The notes under the pieces: model-generated
Told to the model about the DNA's origin: nothing
What the model saw: the letters and a program-made list of their open reading frames with translations, nothing else
Databases searched by the model: none
Position numbers and translations under genes: made by a program
In this document: positions 50,071-58,828 of the stretch, piece by piece
How the letters are laid out: every line of letters begins with the position of its first letter
How positions within the stretch are numbered: the stretch's first letter is position 1
Assembly: GCA_938015295.1 (NCBI GenBank)
Contig: CALLQB010000023.1
Location: 113,227 to 177,226 of the forward strand
Direction: 5' to 3'
Length of the DNA: 64,000 bases
Origin: an uncultured Acidimicrobiales bacterium
GTDB taxonomy: Bacteria > Actinomycetota > Acidimicrobiia > Acidimicrobiales > SHLQ01

Positions 50071-50421
50071 TTAGAACGACTGCCAAATCTGCGAGGCGCT
50101 GAGGAAAATCAGATACACGCCACCGGCGAGAACTAAACCGGTCACAAACAACATGCTGAAGAGTTTGATGTCGTACTTGAGGTGCATGAATTCGGCAGCG
50201 ACCAAATAGAACTTCACCAGCATCATCAGAAAGAGGATGGGGATGAAGACGTACGACGGCACGTTCACGTATGACCAGACGACCTCAACCGCGGTGATAA
50301 CGGCGAGGATCACAAAGATCTTGACATAACCGAAGTCGGTGATGTGCCCGTGTTCGTCGTGGGTGGGCCGGCCACCCGAGACGCCTTTGGTTGTTTCAGC
50401 AGTGAGAGTTTCTTCGCTCAT
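50071..50421 (-). CDS. Cytochrome c oxidase subunit IV (CtaF-like)
   Basis: 116 aa. A His-bearing N-terminus (RPTHDEHGHITDFGYVKIF), then three helices including SYVFIPILFLMMLVKFYLVAAEFMHLKYD, which is the COX4_pro signature. It stabilises subunits I/III. Two bases separate it from subunit III. Confidence 0.88.
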   Translation of the reverse strand: MSEETLTAETTKGVSGGRPTHDEHGHITDFGYVKIFVILAVITAVEVVWSYVNVPSYVFIPILFLMMLVKFYLVAAEFMHLKYDIKLFSMLFVTGLVLAGGVYLIFLSASQIWQSF

Positions 50422-50423
50422 GG

Positions 50424-51056
50424 TTACGCAGCCAGGTAGATGACGGTGAAGATGAAGACCCAGACGATGTCGACGAAGTGCCAGTAGAGACCAACGATCT
50501 CGACGGTTTCGGCGTTGCCCGGGTGCATACGACCACGGAGGGTCGAGATAAAGGTCGACAGCAACATGATGATGCCGATGGTGACGTGGACGCCGTGGAA
50601 GCCCGTCAGCGCGTAGAACGCCGAGCTGAACGGACTGGTGCTCCAGCCGAGGCCTTCACGCACGAACACGGTGAATTCGTAGATCTGGCCCGAAACAAAC
50701 ACCGAACCAAGAAGTGCGGTCGAAAGAAGCCAGATTTTGAGGCGTTTCTGATCGCCACGTTCGGCCGCGGAGTGCGCAAGCACCATGGTGAGCGAGCTCA
50801 TCAACAGCACAAACGACGAGGCGGAAGTGAACGGGATGTCGAAGAACTCTTCGCTTGGTCCCGGCCCGTCCTGGATGTTGTGTCGGTACAGCAGGTAGGT
50901 AGAGATCAGGCCACCAAAGAGCAGACACTCTGAACCGAGGAACACCCACATAGCCAACTTGTTGTTGGACATACCGGTGTTTGTCTTATGCACGTGACCC
51001 TCATGCGCGTCATGCGCGTCATGGGCATCGGCGTGGTCAAGGACAGCTTCAGCCAT
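50424..51056 (-). CDS. Cytochrome c oxidase subunit III
   Basis: 210 aa from ATG 51056, whose first bases overlap the subunit I stop. The N-terminal tail is His/Asp-rich (DHADAHDAHDAHEGHVHK). Five helices with WVFLGSECLLFGGLISTYLLYRH (Glu of the proton-entry/lipid site), FYALTGFHGVHVTIGIIMLL (HGxHV motif) and GLYWHFVDIVWVFIFTVIYL. Standard HCO subunit III of the shorter bacterial type. Confidence 0.93.
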   Translation of the reverse strand: MAEAVLDHADAHDAHDAHEGHVHKTNTGMSNNKLAMWVFLGSECLLFGGLISTYLLYRHNIQDGPGPSEEFFDIPFTSASSFVLLMSSLTMVLAHSAAERGDQKRLKIWLLSTALLGSVFVSGQIYEFTVFVREGLGWSTSPFSSAFYALTGFHGVHVTIGIIMLLSTFISTLRGRMHPGNAETVEIVGLYWHFVDIVWVFIFTVIYLAA

Positions 51057-53112
51057 CGGAGGCCTCCCCAGCATCGGTTGCGGAATCGGCGGTTACAAGA
51101 TCGGCTTCAGCGTTTTCGGTCGTGCCCTCGTCGACCTCGTGGCCGTCATGGCCGTCGTCGTCGCCATGGTCATCGTGATGACCATGGGCAGCGTCGGGGT
51201 CATCGGGATGTTCAAAGACCCAACCAAAGATTGCGCCGACGATGAGGAACCCACCAATTGCACACAACCAGTAGTTGTAGATGAGGCCATAGCCGACAAA
51301 CGGGAAACCAGAGGCGAGCACAATGGGCCAGTACGACGGCGAGGGAAGGTGCACGTTGGTAGCCGAGCCGTCGTGAGCAACGTCTTCGGCGTAGGCGATA
51401 CGCACAACGTTTCCGTCGTCGTCGTAGCCATACTTCTGGTGCCAGAAGTGGTCGAGCGAGTCGATAACAATCTCGGTATCGAAGTTGTGCTCGGGGGTGG
51501 GTGACGCCGTCATCCATTCGAGACTGCGGGCATCCCATGGGTCGGGGCCGACGGGCGGCAGGTGTTCAGCCTGGCGCTTCGAAACAAAGACGTTAATCAA
51601 GAAGATGAACACACCTGCGAAGATCACGAACGAACCAATCGAACTGACCATGTTCCACAGCTCGAAGCCGTAGCCCGGGTCATAGGAATCGATACGACGA
51701 CTCATGCCCTGCAGACCAAGGATGTGCATGGGACCAAACGTGAGGTTGAAGCCAACGATTTGGAGCCAGAAGTTCCACTTACCCCAGGTCTCGTTGAGCT
51801 TGTAGCCAAACATTTTCGGCCACCAGAAGTAGAAGCCCGAGAAGATTCCGAGCAGCGCTCCACCGAAGATCACGTAGTGGAAGTGAGCAACGATGTAGTA
51901 GGTGTCGGTTTGTTGGGTGTCAGCAGCGCTGGCTGCGTGAGTGACACCCGAAAGGCCACCAATGGTGAACATCGAAACCACACCAACCGCAAACAACATC
52001 GCGGTAGTGAGCTGTATTCGGCCACCCCACATTGTGGCCACCCAGTTGAGTATCTTCACGCCGGTAGGTACCGCGATCATCATGGTCGAGACCGAGAAGG
52101 CCGCAACGGAGATGGGGCCAATGCCCGACACGAACATGTGGTGAGCCCACACGCCCCAGCCAAGGAAACCAATGGCGATACCGGAACCGACCATGAAGCT
52201 GTAGCCGAAGATCGGCTTGCGGCTAAAGACCGGGATGACTTCGGAGATGATGCCGAAGCTGGGAAGAATGAGGATGTACACCTCTGGGTGACCAAAGATC
52301 CAAAAGAGGTGCTGCCAAAGGAGCGGATCGGCGCCCATTTCGACGTTGAAGAAGTTTGCACCCCAGAGACGATCGAACATGAGGAGGAACAACGCAACGG
52401 TGATAACCGGCAGCGCGAACAGCAGCAGGAACTGCACCACAAGAAGCATCCAGCTGAGCACCGGCATCCGCATGAGGCTCATGCCTTCGGCCCGCATGTT
52501 GAGCGTGGTGACGATGAGGTTGATCGCCGACACAAGCGAGGCAATACCGAGGATCTGCAGACCAATGGCGTAAAAGTCGATGCCCTTGGTCGGTGAGAAC
52601 AGCGTGCCCGAGTTGGGGGCGTAGTTGAACCAGCCACCGTTGGGAACGTTCTCGAACCAGCCGCCAATGAACAGCGATGAACACAAGAAGATGCCGCCAG
52701 CGAGGAAGACCCAAAGGCTCAGTGCGTTCATGCGGGGGAACGCAACGTCGCGGGCACCGAGCTGAAGCGGCAACAGATAATTGGCGAACGCAGCAGCGAG
52801 CGGCATGATCACCAAGAAAATCATGGTGACGCCGTGCATGGTGAAGACCTGGTTGTAGGTCTCGGGGCTGAGGATCTTGCCGTTGGGCACCGCTAGCTGC
52901 AGGCGTATCGCGAGCGCCTCGAGACCACCGATGAGAAAGAAAAACATTGCAAAGGCGCCGTACATGATGCCGATGCGTTTGTGATCGACCGTGAACAACC
53001 AGCTTTGCCAACCAGTGTTACCTGATGGCCGCGTCAGGACGCCGAGTGGCCGTTCGGCAACGCGGACGACGTCGCCAGATTCAAGTTCGAGGGGGTTCTC
53101 GATGATTGCCAT
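51049..53112 (-). CDS. ctaD: Cytochrome c oxidase subunit I (active haem–copper subunit)
   Basis: 687 aa from ATG 53112. All redox ligands are present: haem a His in VFTMHGVTMIF; CuB His and cross-linked Tyr in FGHPEVYILILPSFG; CuB His-His in WAHHMF; haem a3/a His pair in AHFHYVIFGG. It carries the haem-copper oxidase fold of 12 helices plus extra C-terminal segments. The C-terminal tail of about 60 residues is strongly His/Asp-rich (HGHHDDHGDDDGHDGHE), not part of the standard subunit. It terminates O2 respiration, taking electrons from subunit II's cytochrome c. Confidence 0.97.
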   Translation of the reverse strand: MAIIENPLELESGDVVRVAERPLGVLTRPSGNTGWQSWLFTVDHKRIGIMYGAFAMFFFLIGGLEALAIRLQLAVPNGKILSPETYNQVFTMHGVTMIFLVIMPLAAAFANYLLPLQLGARDVAFPRMNALSLWVFLAGGIFLCSSLFIGGWFENVPNGGWFNYAPNSGTLFSPTKGIDFYAIGLQILGIASLVSAINLIVTTLNMRAEGMSLMRMPVLSWMLLVVQFLLLFALPVITVALFLLMFDRLWGANFFNVEMGADPLLWQHLFWIFGHPEVYILILPSFGIISEVIPVFSRKPIFGYSFMVGSGIAIGFLGWGVWAHHMFVSGIGPISVAAFSVSTMMIAVPTGVKILNWVATMWGGRIQLTTAMLFAVGVVSMFTIGGLSGVTHAASAADTQQTDTYYIVAHFHYVIFGGALLGIFSGFYFWWPKMFGYKLNETWGKWNFWLQIVGFNLTFGPMHILGLQGMSRRIDSYDPGYGFELWNMVSSIGSFVIFAGVFIFLINVFVSKRQAEHLPPVGPDPWDARSLEWMTASPTPEHNFDTEIVIDSLDHFWHQKYGYDDDGNVVRIAYAEDVAHDGSATNVHLPSPSYWPIVLASGFPFVGYGLIYNYWLCAIGGFLIVGAIFGWVFEHPDDPDAAHGHHDDHGDDDGHDGHEVDEGTTENAEADLVTADSATDAGEASDG

Positions 53113-53185
53113 CAGAGTGCTCCGAAAGACGAGAGTGAAGAAAAAGAAGAAACAAAAGTTGGGTTCATTGCTGACTCGTCCGCCA

Positions 53186-54550
53186 CTACTCGGCGAACGT
53201 TTCTGCGATGATCGAAGCAGAAGGACGCTCACCGAATGAGGCAAGTGCGGCAACAATGTCGTCGATCTGATCCTCGGTGAGTGCGAGATTTGGCATACCC
53301 ATGCGGGCTTCAGCGTTGTTTGCCTTCAACGCAGCCGGGTCTCGCAACCAGGATTCGAGCTTGTTGCGGTTCAATGAACCGTCGGCGTTGTACAGGTTGA
53401 AGAGGCCACCTGCGAACGTTGAACGACTGGCGAAGTGGGTGAGGTTTGGTGCCGCACCCGAAAGAAGACTGATCTCGACGTTCTCTTCTTTGTAAATGTT
53501 GTCGACGCTGTCGGGGTCGGCATCGGCGAAGGCGTTGACGCCTTCGACAAGGTGACAACCCGAGCAAAGCTGGCGAATGTGGACCAGGCCCTGCTGGATG
53601 CTGTTGGCAGGCGATACATCTTCACCGGCTCGCAGCGCGGCGATAAAGGCAGCATCTTCGTCGGCCAACGTTGCGGGAGTGGTCTGCTGCTGCACCCAGG
53701 TTGCGAAGTCGGCGTCGGTCATGGCGATGGTCTGCATACGCATACGAGCGTGTGAAAGGCCGCAGTATTCGGTGCACTGACCGAAGTAGTAGCCAGGTTC
53801 ATCAGCTTCGAGTTTCCACGGTCCAATACGTCCGGGGACGGCGTCGCGTTTGCCATTGAGAGCGGGAATCCAGTGCGAGTGGATGACGTCGCGGCTGGTG
53901 ATCGAAAGTTCGATCTCTTGGCCGGCGGGAACAACCATCTGTCCAGAGGTGACAATGTCGGCCGGGGGAAGGTGCTTGGCCGGGTTGGCGTGACCTTCTT
54001 CGAGGAAGGCATCGACGTCGAAGCCGTCGAAGTAGTAGCGGTACTCCCACCACCACTGGTGGCCAACCACAACAACGTGCGGCTCCCACTCGACGGTTTC
54101 CCCATCTACAGCAACGGCGTAGGCATTGGCTTCGGTGTCGTTGAGGTCAAACAGCACCAACAAGGTGAAGACACCAACGGCGGCCATGACGATGGCCGGA
54201 AGGATGGTCCAGCCGATCTCAAGCTTGTTGTTGCCGTGAATCTGTTCGGGCCAGTCGCCCTCTTCGTAGTCGCCCTTGACCCGGTTCTTCAGTGCAACGC
54301 CAGCTGAAAGCCCCATGATGAGGAAGAAGACGACGAACGAGATGATGAACAGCGGGTCGACCAGGTTGTCGATAGCTTCAGCCTCGGGGCCCGCAGGCTT
54401 CAGTGTGTCGAGCTCGGCATCGCCCGCGCAGCCGGCCAAAACCAAGCCAAGACCGGCGAAAAGGGCAACGGGTAGTCGACGCATAGCGCGAGTGTGTCGC
54501 CCGGTGGCGGCCTCGGCCAAGTTGTCTGAGCTTTCGTTTGTCACGCTCAT
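53186..54550 (-). CDS. ctaC: Cytochrome c oxidase subunit II fused to cytochrome c (caa3 type)
   Basis: 454 aa. Lipoprotein-type signal (FAGLGLVLAGC), two TM helices, a cupredoxin domain with the CuA site (HSHWIPALNGK; FGQCTEYCGLSHARMRM) and, from about 310, a class I cytochrome c domain with haem motif CSGCH and axial Met in MGMPN. The electron path is cytochrome c, CuA, haem a. ATG 54550 overlaps the preceding gene's stop (ATGA). 73 bases separate it from ctaD. Confidence 0.96.
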   Translation of the reverse strand: MSVTNESSDNLAEAATGRHTRAMRRLPVALFAGLGLVLAGCAGDAELDTLKPAGPEAEAIDNLVDPLFIISFVVFFLIMGLSAGVALKNRVKGDYEEGDWPEQIHGNNKLEIGWTILPAIVMAAVGVFTLLVLFDLNDTEANAYAVAVDGETVEWEPHVVVVGHQWWWEYRYYFDGFDVDAFLEEGHANPAKHLPPADIVTSGQMVVPAGQEIELSITSRDVIHSHWIPALNGKRDAVPGRIGPWKLEADEPGYYFGQCTEYCGLSHARMRMQTIAMTDADFATWVQQQTTPATLADEDAAFIAALRAGEDVSPANSIQQGLVHIRQLCSGCHLVEGVNAFADADPDSVDNIYKEENVEISLLSGAAPNLTHFASRSTFAGGLFNLYNADGSLNRNKLESWLRDPAALKANNAEARMGMPNLALTEDQIDDIVAALASFGERPSASIIAETFAE

Positions 54551-55356
54551 GATCCGAACTCCACGATGATCAGGCTTTCTTCGTCGCTGTGGTCTTCACC
54601 GTGCTCCTCGTGATGCGGTTCGATGTCTCGTTCGCCAATGACGGCCGAGACAATTCCGGCACCGACTACAGCAATAAGGCCGAAGGCCAAAAGGCTGTTC
54701 ACAATCTTGCGATTGAGCTCTGGGCCGATGGCCATAAACGTCGCAGTGCCGAAGATAATCACCGACACCACCGACGCCACAATGACCGATCCGGCCACCG
54801 AAACGGCCAGAAGCACTCGAGACATCGACAGAGCGAGCACGGCGACACCAATGGCGGCCATAAGCGGCAGCTCGATCGGGCCCATGATGCGGTCGCGTAG
54901 TTCGCGGTTGGCAACGGGATCGCCAGTGGCTCGGTCGGCCCAGGCTTCCATCGCCCATTCGAGGGCAACGATGCCGAGCACGGCAATACCGACCGCAAAC
55001 ACGGCGGGGTGAACAGCCAGGCCGAGAATGACGGTGCCGAGGCCAAGGGCCATGGCGATTGGCCACATGCTTGCACCAACGGGAGGCTGTGAGGCCGGGA
55101 TAGAAGAACTGCCCATGTAGCTGGCAGCCATCTCGGGATCGGCATCGCGAAACGCCGTGAACATGAGGGCGATCACCATGCAGCACATCGACAACCCAAT
55201 GAGGATGGTGTAGCCGACGTGGTCGCCGACACCACCCTTGTAGCCGAGCGCTATCGGACCAACGATATCGCCGCCGGAGCTGTAGCCGTAGATGACCGCA
55301 GCGACGTACGCCACGATGGCGTAGCCGCCCCAGACCTTGAAGGAGTTCGTAAGCAT
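54547..55356 (-). CDS. Membrane protein of the oxidase operon, subunit-IV-like
   Basis: 269 aa, about seven helices. The N-terminal half resembles actinobacterial CtaF (subunit IV): helix, loop, helix, then RDADPEMAASYMGSSSIPASQPPVGASMWPIAMALG. The C-terminal half adds three or four helices. It ends in another His/Glu-rich tail (EPHHEEHGEDHSDEE). It lies between the subunit III paralogue and ctaC with a four-base overlap to the latter, so it belongs to the complex or its assembly. Confidence 0.7.
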   Translation of the reverse strand: MLTNSFKVWGGYAIVAYVAAVIYGYSSGGDIVGPIALGYKGGVGDHVGYTILIGLSMCCMVIALMFTAFRDADPEMAASYMGSSSIPASQPPVGASMWPIAMALGLGTVILGLAVHPAVFAVGIAVLGIVALEWAMEAWADRATGDPVANRELRDRIMGPIELPLMAAIGVAVLALSMSRVLLAVSVAGSVIVASVVSVIIFGTATFMAIGPELNRKIVNSLLAFGLIAVVGAGIVSAVIGERDIEPHHEEHGEDHSDEESLIIVEFGS

Positions 55357-55363
55357 GAGTTGA

Positions 55364-55966
55364 TTACTTCGTGATGTAGATGGCGAACCAGATCACTGAA
55401 TACACAGCGATCACGGAGTACCAGAAGAAGGCAGCGGCGTGAATGCCATCGGCCTGTTGGCTGTTGTATTGCCCGAACAATGCACGCATTGCCGTAAGGA
55501 ATATGAACACAAGTCCGACAATCACCATCAACATATGTGCTCCGGTGATGGTGAACATGAGCATCGCGGCATCAGACAACGGGTTGTCGTTGATACCGAT
55601 CTGCATGTCGTTCCAGTAGAAGACTGTCTGGTTGATGACCGACCCGCCGAAGATCATCGTGATGGCAAGAGCGATAAGGGCGCTGCGCCGGTCATCGTTC
55701 TTGATTGCCTGCTGCACCCATGCCATCGTTCCGGCGGAGAGCACCAGGGTCATCATCATCATGCCGCCAGGTGGCAACCGAATCGCCCCTTCGGGGAACC
55801 ATTCGATGCCGGCGGCTCGGGTCTGCTGACGTTGGCTGATGTAGATGCCGAACAGCGCGAAGAAAAACATCACCGACGATGCGCTGGCAAGCACGGTTCC
55901 GACCATCAAGGTTCGGGGACGTGGAGCCTCGGCGGCGGGAGGAAGGGCAAGCATTTCGGCATCCAT
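55364..55966 (-). CDS. Second subunit-III-like protein of the oxidase operon
   Basis: 200 aa from ATG 55966 (shares one base with the preceding TGA). Five helices in the subunit III pattern (RTLMVGTVLASASSVMFFFALFGIYIS, FTITGAHMLMVIVGLVFIFLTAMRALF with GAHM in place of GxHV, AFFWYSVIAVYSVIWFAIYI). It is a paralogue of the subunit III encoded at 50424. It forms, with the degenerate subunit I and the subunit-IV-like gene, a second I–III–IV set. Confidence 0.85.
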   Translation of the reverse strand: MDAEMLALPPAAEAPRPRTLMVGTVLASASSVMFFFALFGIYISQRQQTRAAGIEWFPEGAIRLPPGGMMMMTLVLSAGTMAWVQQAIKNDDRRSALIALAITMIFGGSVINQTVFYWNDMQIGINDNPLSDAAMLMFTITGAHMLMVIVGLVFIFLTAMRALFGQYNSQQADGIHAAAFFWYSVIAVYSVIWFAIYITK

Positions 55967-57585
55967 CAGGAGTCTCCCTCGGTGTCAGCTTCGGCTACTT
56001 CGTCGAGCAGCGGTGTTTCGCTCATTACGTGGGCGACCGGCGCGGCGAAGTTGCCAACGGGTGGCGGCGATGTCGTGGCCCATTCGAGTGTGTATCCCTT
56101 CCAGGGATTATCGGGCACGACCTCGGTGGCCTTTTTGAGTACGCCGAGTGCAATTGCGCCCAGCGCTAGCAACGCTCCAGCAGCAACGATAAAGCCGCCG
56201 ATCATTGCGATGAGATTGAGGATGTCGGTGGTGTCTTGATCGTTTTCGAAGAAGCCCGCAATGACCTGGGGCAACGAAAGCACCACGGTGCCAGCGAGCA
56301 GTGCGAGCACGGCGAGGCTACCGATGCCTTCGTTGAGGCGACGACCGAAGATTTTCGGTGCCCAGAAGAAGGCGCCAGCCACACCAGCGAGAAGACCCGC
56401 CAGTAGTGCATAGTTCATGACCCCAACATCCATGATGCGGGTTTGGTTCCAGTCGCCAAGTTCGCCCCAGTGGCCAAGCACGCGAAGGGCGTTAGCTCCA
56501 ACGCCGGCAAAGAGCATCAGCAGTGCCGCAATGGCACCAACAAACGGTGTGCTGAGCGAGAGGCTCTTGCGGCCAAGGCGCAGCGTGTCGGCGAAACCAC
56601 CGAAGACCGCAAACATCGGCAACACCAGCGCCAGTGCGAGCACAATGTACAAGAACTCCTCGGTCACGTCTCGGGTACCGAGGTCATAGGAGCTCTGCAC
56701 GAACCCGCCGAAGCTGAAAAGACCAAACACCGCAATGCCGCCGAGCAGCACGTCGTACAGCTTCTGCTTTTGTTGGGTCGCGACGGGAAGAATGTCGCCG
56801 ATGATGCCAAGCACCGGGATGGCGAACGCAAACACCTGTGGTCCGCTGAGCATCCAGGCAATCGAGTTGAGCGCTTCGACATCACGGTCGGTGTGCTGCA
56901 AAGCGACGTAGTCGACGACCAGGTTGGCGATGAGTACCGCCATGCTGAGCATCCAGATCACCGCAGCGATGAGCATCGACCAGGCAAGGGCTGGCACCCG
57001 GCGCAGGCTCATACCTGCGGGGCGAAGGGCGATAACTGTCGTAGCGATGCACAGCATGCTGAGTAGCAAGCCGGCGATGGTCACACCGAGCGAAGCAATA
57101 GTGAGGGCGACTGCCCGGTTGTCGACGTTGGCGCCACTGGTGAAGCCACCGTCAACGATGAAAGATCCGACGTACGCGCCTGCGCCGACGAGCCATGTCC
57201 AAAAGCCGGCGGCAGATGCACGGGGAAACGCAATCGACGGCGACCCGACCTGTAACGGCACCACAGCGGTGCCGATGCCGACGAGCAACGGCATGACGAC
57301 GAGCACGGCGAGGCCGGTTCGGCTGAGCGAGAGCGTCTGGGCAAAGGCGGTTGCGCCGCCGAAAATATCGATGCTGTCGGCATCGAGGGTTTCGAGACCG
57401 GCGACCGCACCAACGATGGCGATGACTGCAGCGAAGATGAGCGACAGGCGCACATACATCGCGCCAATCTTCTTGTGGTCGGTTGTGGTGAGCATGCCCG
57501 CCACCCCTCGCTCGAGTGGGTTGTCGTGGTGACTAACCGCGGCCTGCTCGGCTACCTCAGGTGGGGACTCGGTGATCGTCGTCAT
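55966..57585 (-). CDS. Subunit-I paralogue lacking all haem and copper ligands
   Basis: 539 aa, collinear with the active subunit I from TTDHKKIGAMY to NPWKGYTLEWATTSPPPVGNF (active: DPWDARSLEWMTASPTPEHNF). Yet the ligand positions read: haem a His replaced by Ser88 (LSLSRTGLAV), CuB His by Gly248 and cross-link Tyr by Phe252 (GPQVF), the HH pair by Gln297-Ser298, and the helix X histidines by Gly388 and Met390. No other His stands in a membrane helix. It cannot bind the binuclear centre. It is the first gene of the oxidase operon, so it is probably a structural or assembly subunit. Confidence 0.93.
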   Translation of the reverse strand: MTTITESPPEVAEQAAVSHHDNPLERGVAGMLTTTDHKKIGAMYVRLSLIFAAVIAIVGAVAGLETLDADSIDIFGGATAFAQTLSLSRTGLAVLVVMPLLVGIGTAVVPLQVGSPSIAFPRASAAGFWTWLVGAGAYVGSFIVDGGFTSGANVDNRAVALTIASLGVTIAGLLLSMLCIATTVIALRPAGMSLRRVPALAWSMLIAAVIWMLSMAVLIANLVVDYVALQHTDRDVEALNSIAWMLSGPQVFAFAIPVLGIIGDILPVATQQKQKLYDVLLGGIAVFGLFSFGGFVQSSYDLGTRDVTEEFLYIVLALALVLPMFAVFGGFADTLRLGRKSLSLSTPFVGAIAALLMLFAGVGANALRVLGHWGELGDWNQTRIMDVGVMNYALLAGLLAGVAGAFFWAPKIFGRRLNEGIGSLAVLALLAGTVVLSLPQVIAGFFENDQDTTDILNLIAMIGGFIVAAGALLALGAIALGVLKKATEVVPDNPWKGYTLEWATTSPPPVGNFAAPVAHVMSETPLLDEVAEADTEGDS

Positions 57586-57861
57586 CGTCTCGTTGCTTGA
57601 CCTAGTGAGATTACTGGCCGCAGAGCGGCTTGAATGAACTTGTGATCGCTGGGCGACCTGAAGAATACGGATTACAAAAGCGATCCTGAACGTTTGAGCC
57701 TAGGCCCATATTCCCGCCATTTGGCGAACCGCTACGGCCTCGGACCATACAAGGGTGCCCATCGGCCGAAAAAGCCGGGGAATCTGCTTTCTTTAGCGGA
57801 TTTTTTGCGAGCTGGTACAACGACCGATTTGACGGCAGTAGAGCTGGCGAAGCCGATGAGG
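57586..57861. other. 276-base gap upstream of the oxidase operon
   Basis: Between ctaB (stop 57862) and the oxidase operon start at 57585 I see no gene with coding character. The part nearest the operon contains an A/T-richer stretch (57665–57695) that would be a fair place for its promoter. No convincing terminator follows ctaB, so read-through from ctaB into the operon is possible. Confidence 0.4.
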
Positions 57862-58800
57862 TCAAAATCCCGACCTGACCAGCTCATCGACCACCATCGC
57901 GCTGAAGAGCAAGGTGACATAGGTGATCGAATATCCGAAGAGTCTCATGGCTTTCACTGAGTCTTCCGTGCGCAGCACGTCGACCGCAAAATAGAGAAAC
58001 AATCCGCCGAGTACCAGCGCCGAAACGAAATAGATGGCGCCCAGACCGGCGACCGGGCCGAACAACAAGCTCAAGGCGAACAACACGACCGTGTACTGCA
58101 CAATGCGCACGGCGGTAGTGCGCATGGACGCCACCGACGGCAACATTGGCACGTCGGCTGCGGAGTAGTCGTCTTTGTAGCGGATGGCCAGGGCCCAAAA
58201 GTGCGGGGGCGTCCAATAGAACATGACGCCGAAGAGGATGATGGGCGCCCAGTCGAGTCGGTTGAGTACTGCTGTCCAGCCAATGAGCACGGGCATGGCT
58301 CCGGCCGCACCGCCGATGACGATGTTTCGTGTGGAGGTGCGCTTCAGCCAGAGCGTGTACACAAAGACGTAGAACAGGCAGGCGGTTACCGCCAGGACTG
58401 CGCTGAACAGGTTGACGAAGCCCCACAGCCAGAAAAACGAGATCGTTTCGATCACGATGGCGAAGATCAGCGCATTGCGAGGCTCGATAAGACCCGACGG
58501 CAACGGCCGGTTTTTCGTGCGCTCCATGAGCAGATCGATATCGCGATCGACGTACATGTTGATCGCGTTGGCGCCACCAGCAGCGAGCGTGCCGCCAACC
58601 AATGTGGCAACAATGAGCCAAAGCGAAGGCAGCCCACGTTCGGCCACAATCATCGTCGGCACGGTTGTAATAAGGAGCAGTTCGATGATGCGCGGTTTCG
58701 TCAGTGCGATGTAGCCGCCGACGCGCGTGGACAAGGACGGGGACGCGGCAACATCAAGCACACGTTGAGCGTAAGACTGCAACCGGTCCAAGGCCAACAT
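57862..58800 (-). CDS. ctaB: Protohaem IX farnesyltransferase (haem O synthase)
   Basis: 312 aa from ATG 58800. UbiA-type: ALTKPRIIELLLITTVPTMI, first Asp-rich motif NAINMYVDRDIDLLMERTKNRPLP (NxxxDxxxDxxMxRTxxRPLP), YTLWLKRTSTRNIVIGGAAGAMP and WTPPHFWALAIRYKDDYSAADVPMLP (second motif). Nine helices. It makes haem O for CtaA to turn into haem A. It diverges from ctaA with 28 bases between starts. Confidence 0.95.
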   Translation of the reverse strand: MLALDRLQSYAQRVLDVAASPSLSTRVGGYIALTKPRIIELLLITTVPTMIVAERGLPSLWLIVATLVGGTLAAGGANAINMYVDRDIDLLMERTKNRPLPSGLIEPRNALIFAIVIETISFFWLWGFVNLFSAVLAVTACLFYVFVYTLWLKRTSTRNIVIGGAAGAMPVLIGWTAVLNRLDWAPIILFGVMFYWTPPHFWALAIRYKDDYSAADVPMLPSVASMRTTAVRIVQYTVVLFALSLLFGPVAGLGAIYFVSALVLGGLFLYFAVDVLRTEDSVKAMRLFGYSITYVTLLFSAMVVDELVRSGF

Positions 58801-58828
58801 TTGTGGGCCTCTGCCATATGGTTTTGGT

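Noticed and set aside
51562..52596. 344-codon plus-strand frame opposite ctaD
   Set aside because: Antisense to a strongly conserved membrane protein; the composition (His/Glu/Arg) reflects the reverse complement of hydrophobic codons.
57611..57865. 84-codon minus-strand frame between ctaB and the oxidase operon
   Set aside because: Low-complexity, overlaps the ctaB stop, no ribosome site; treated as non-coding.
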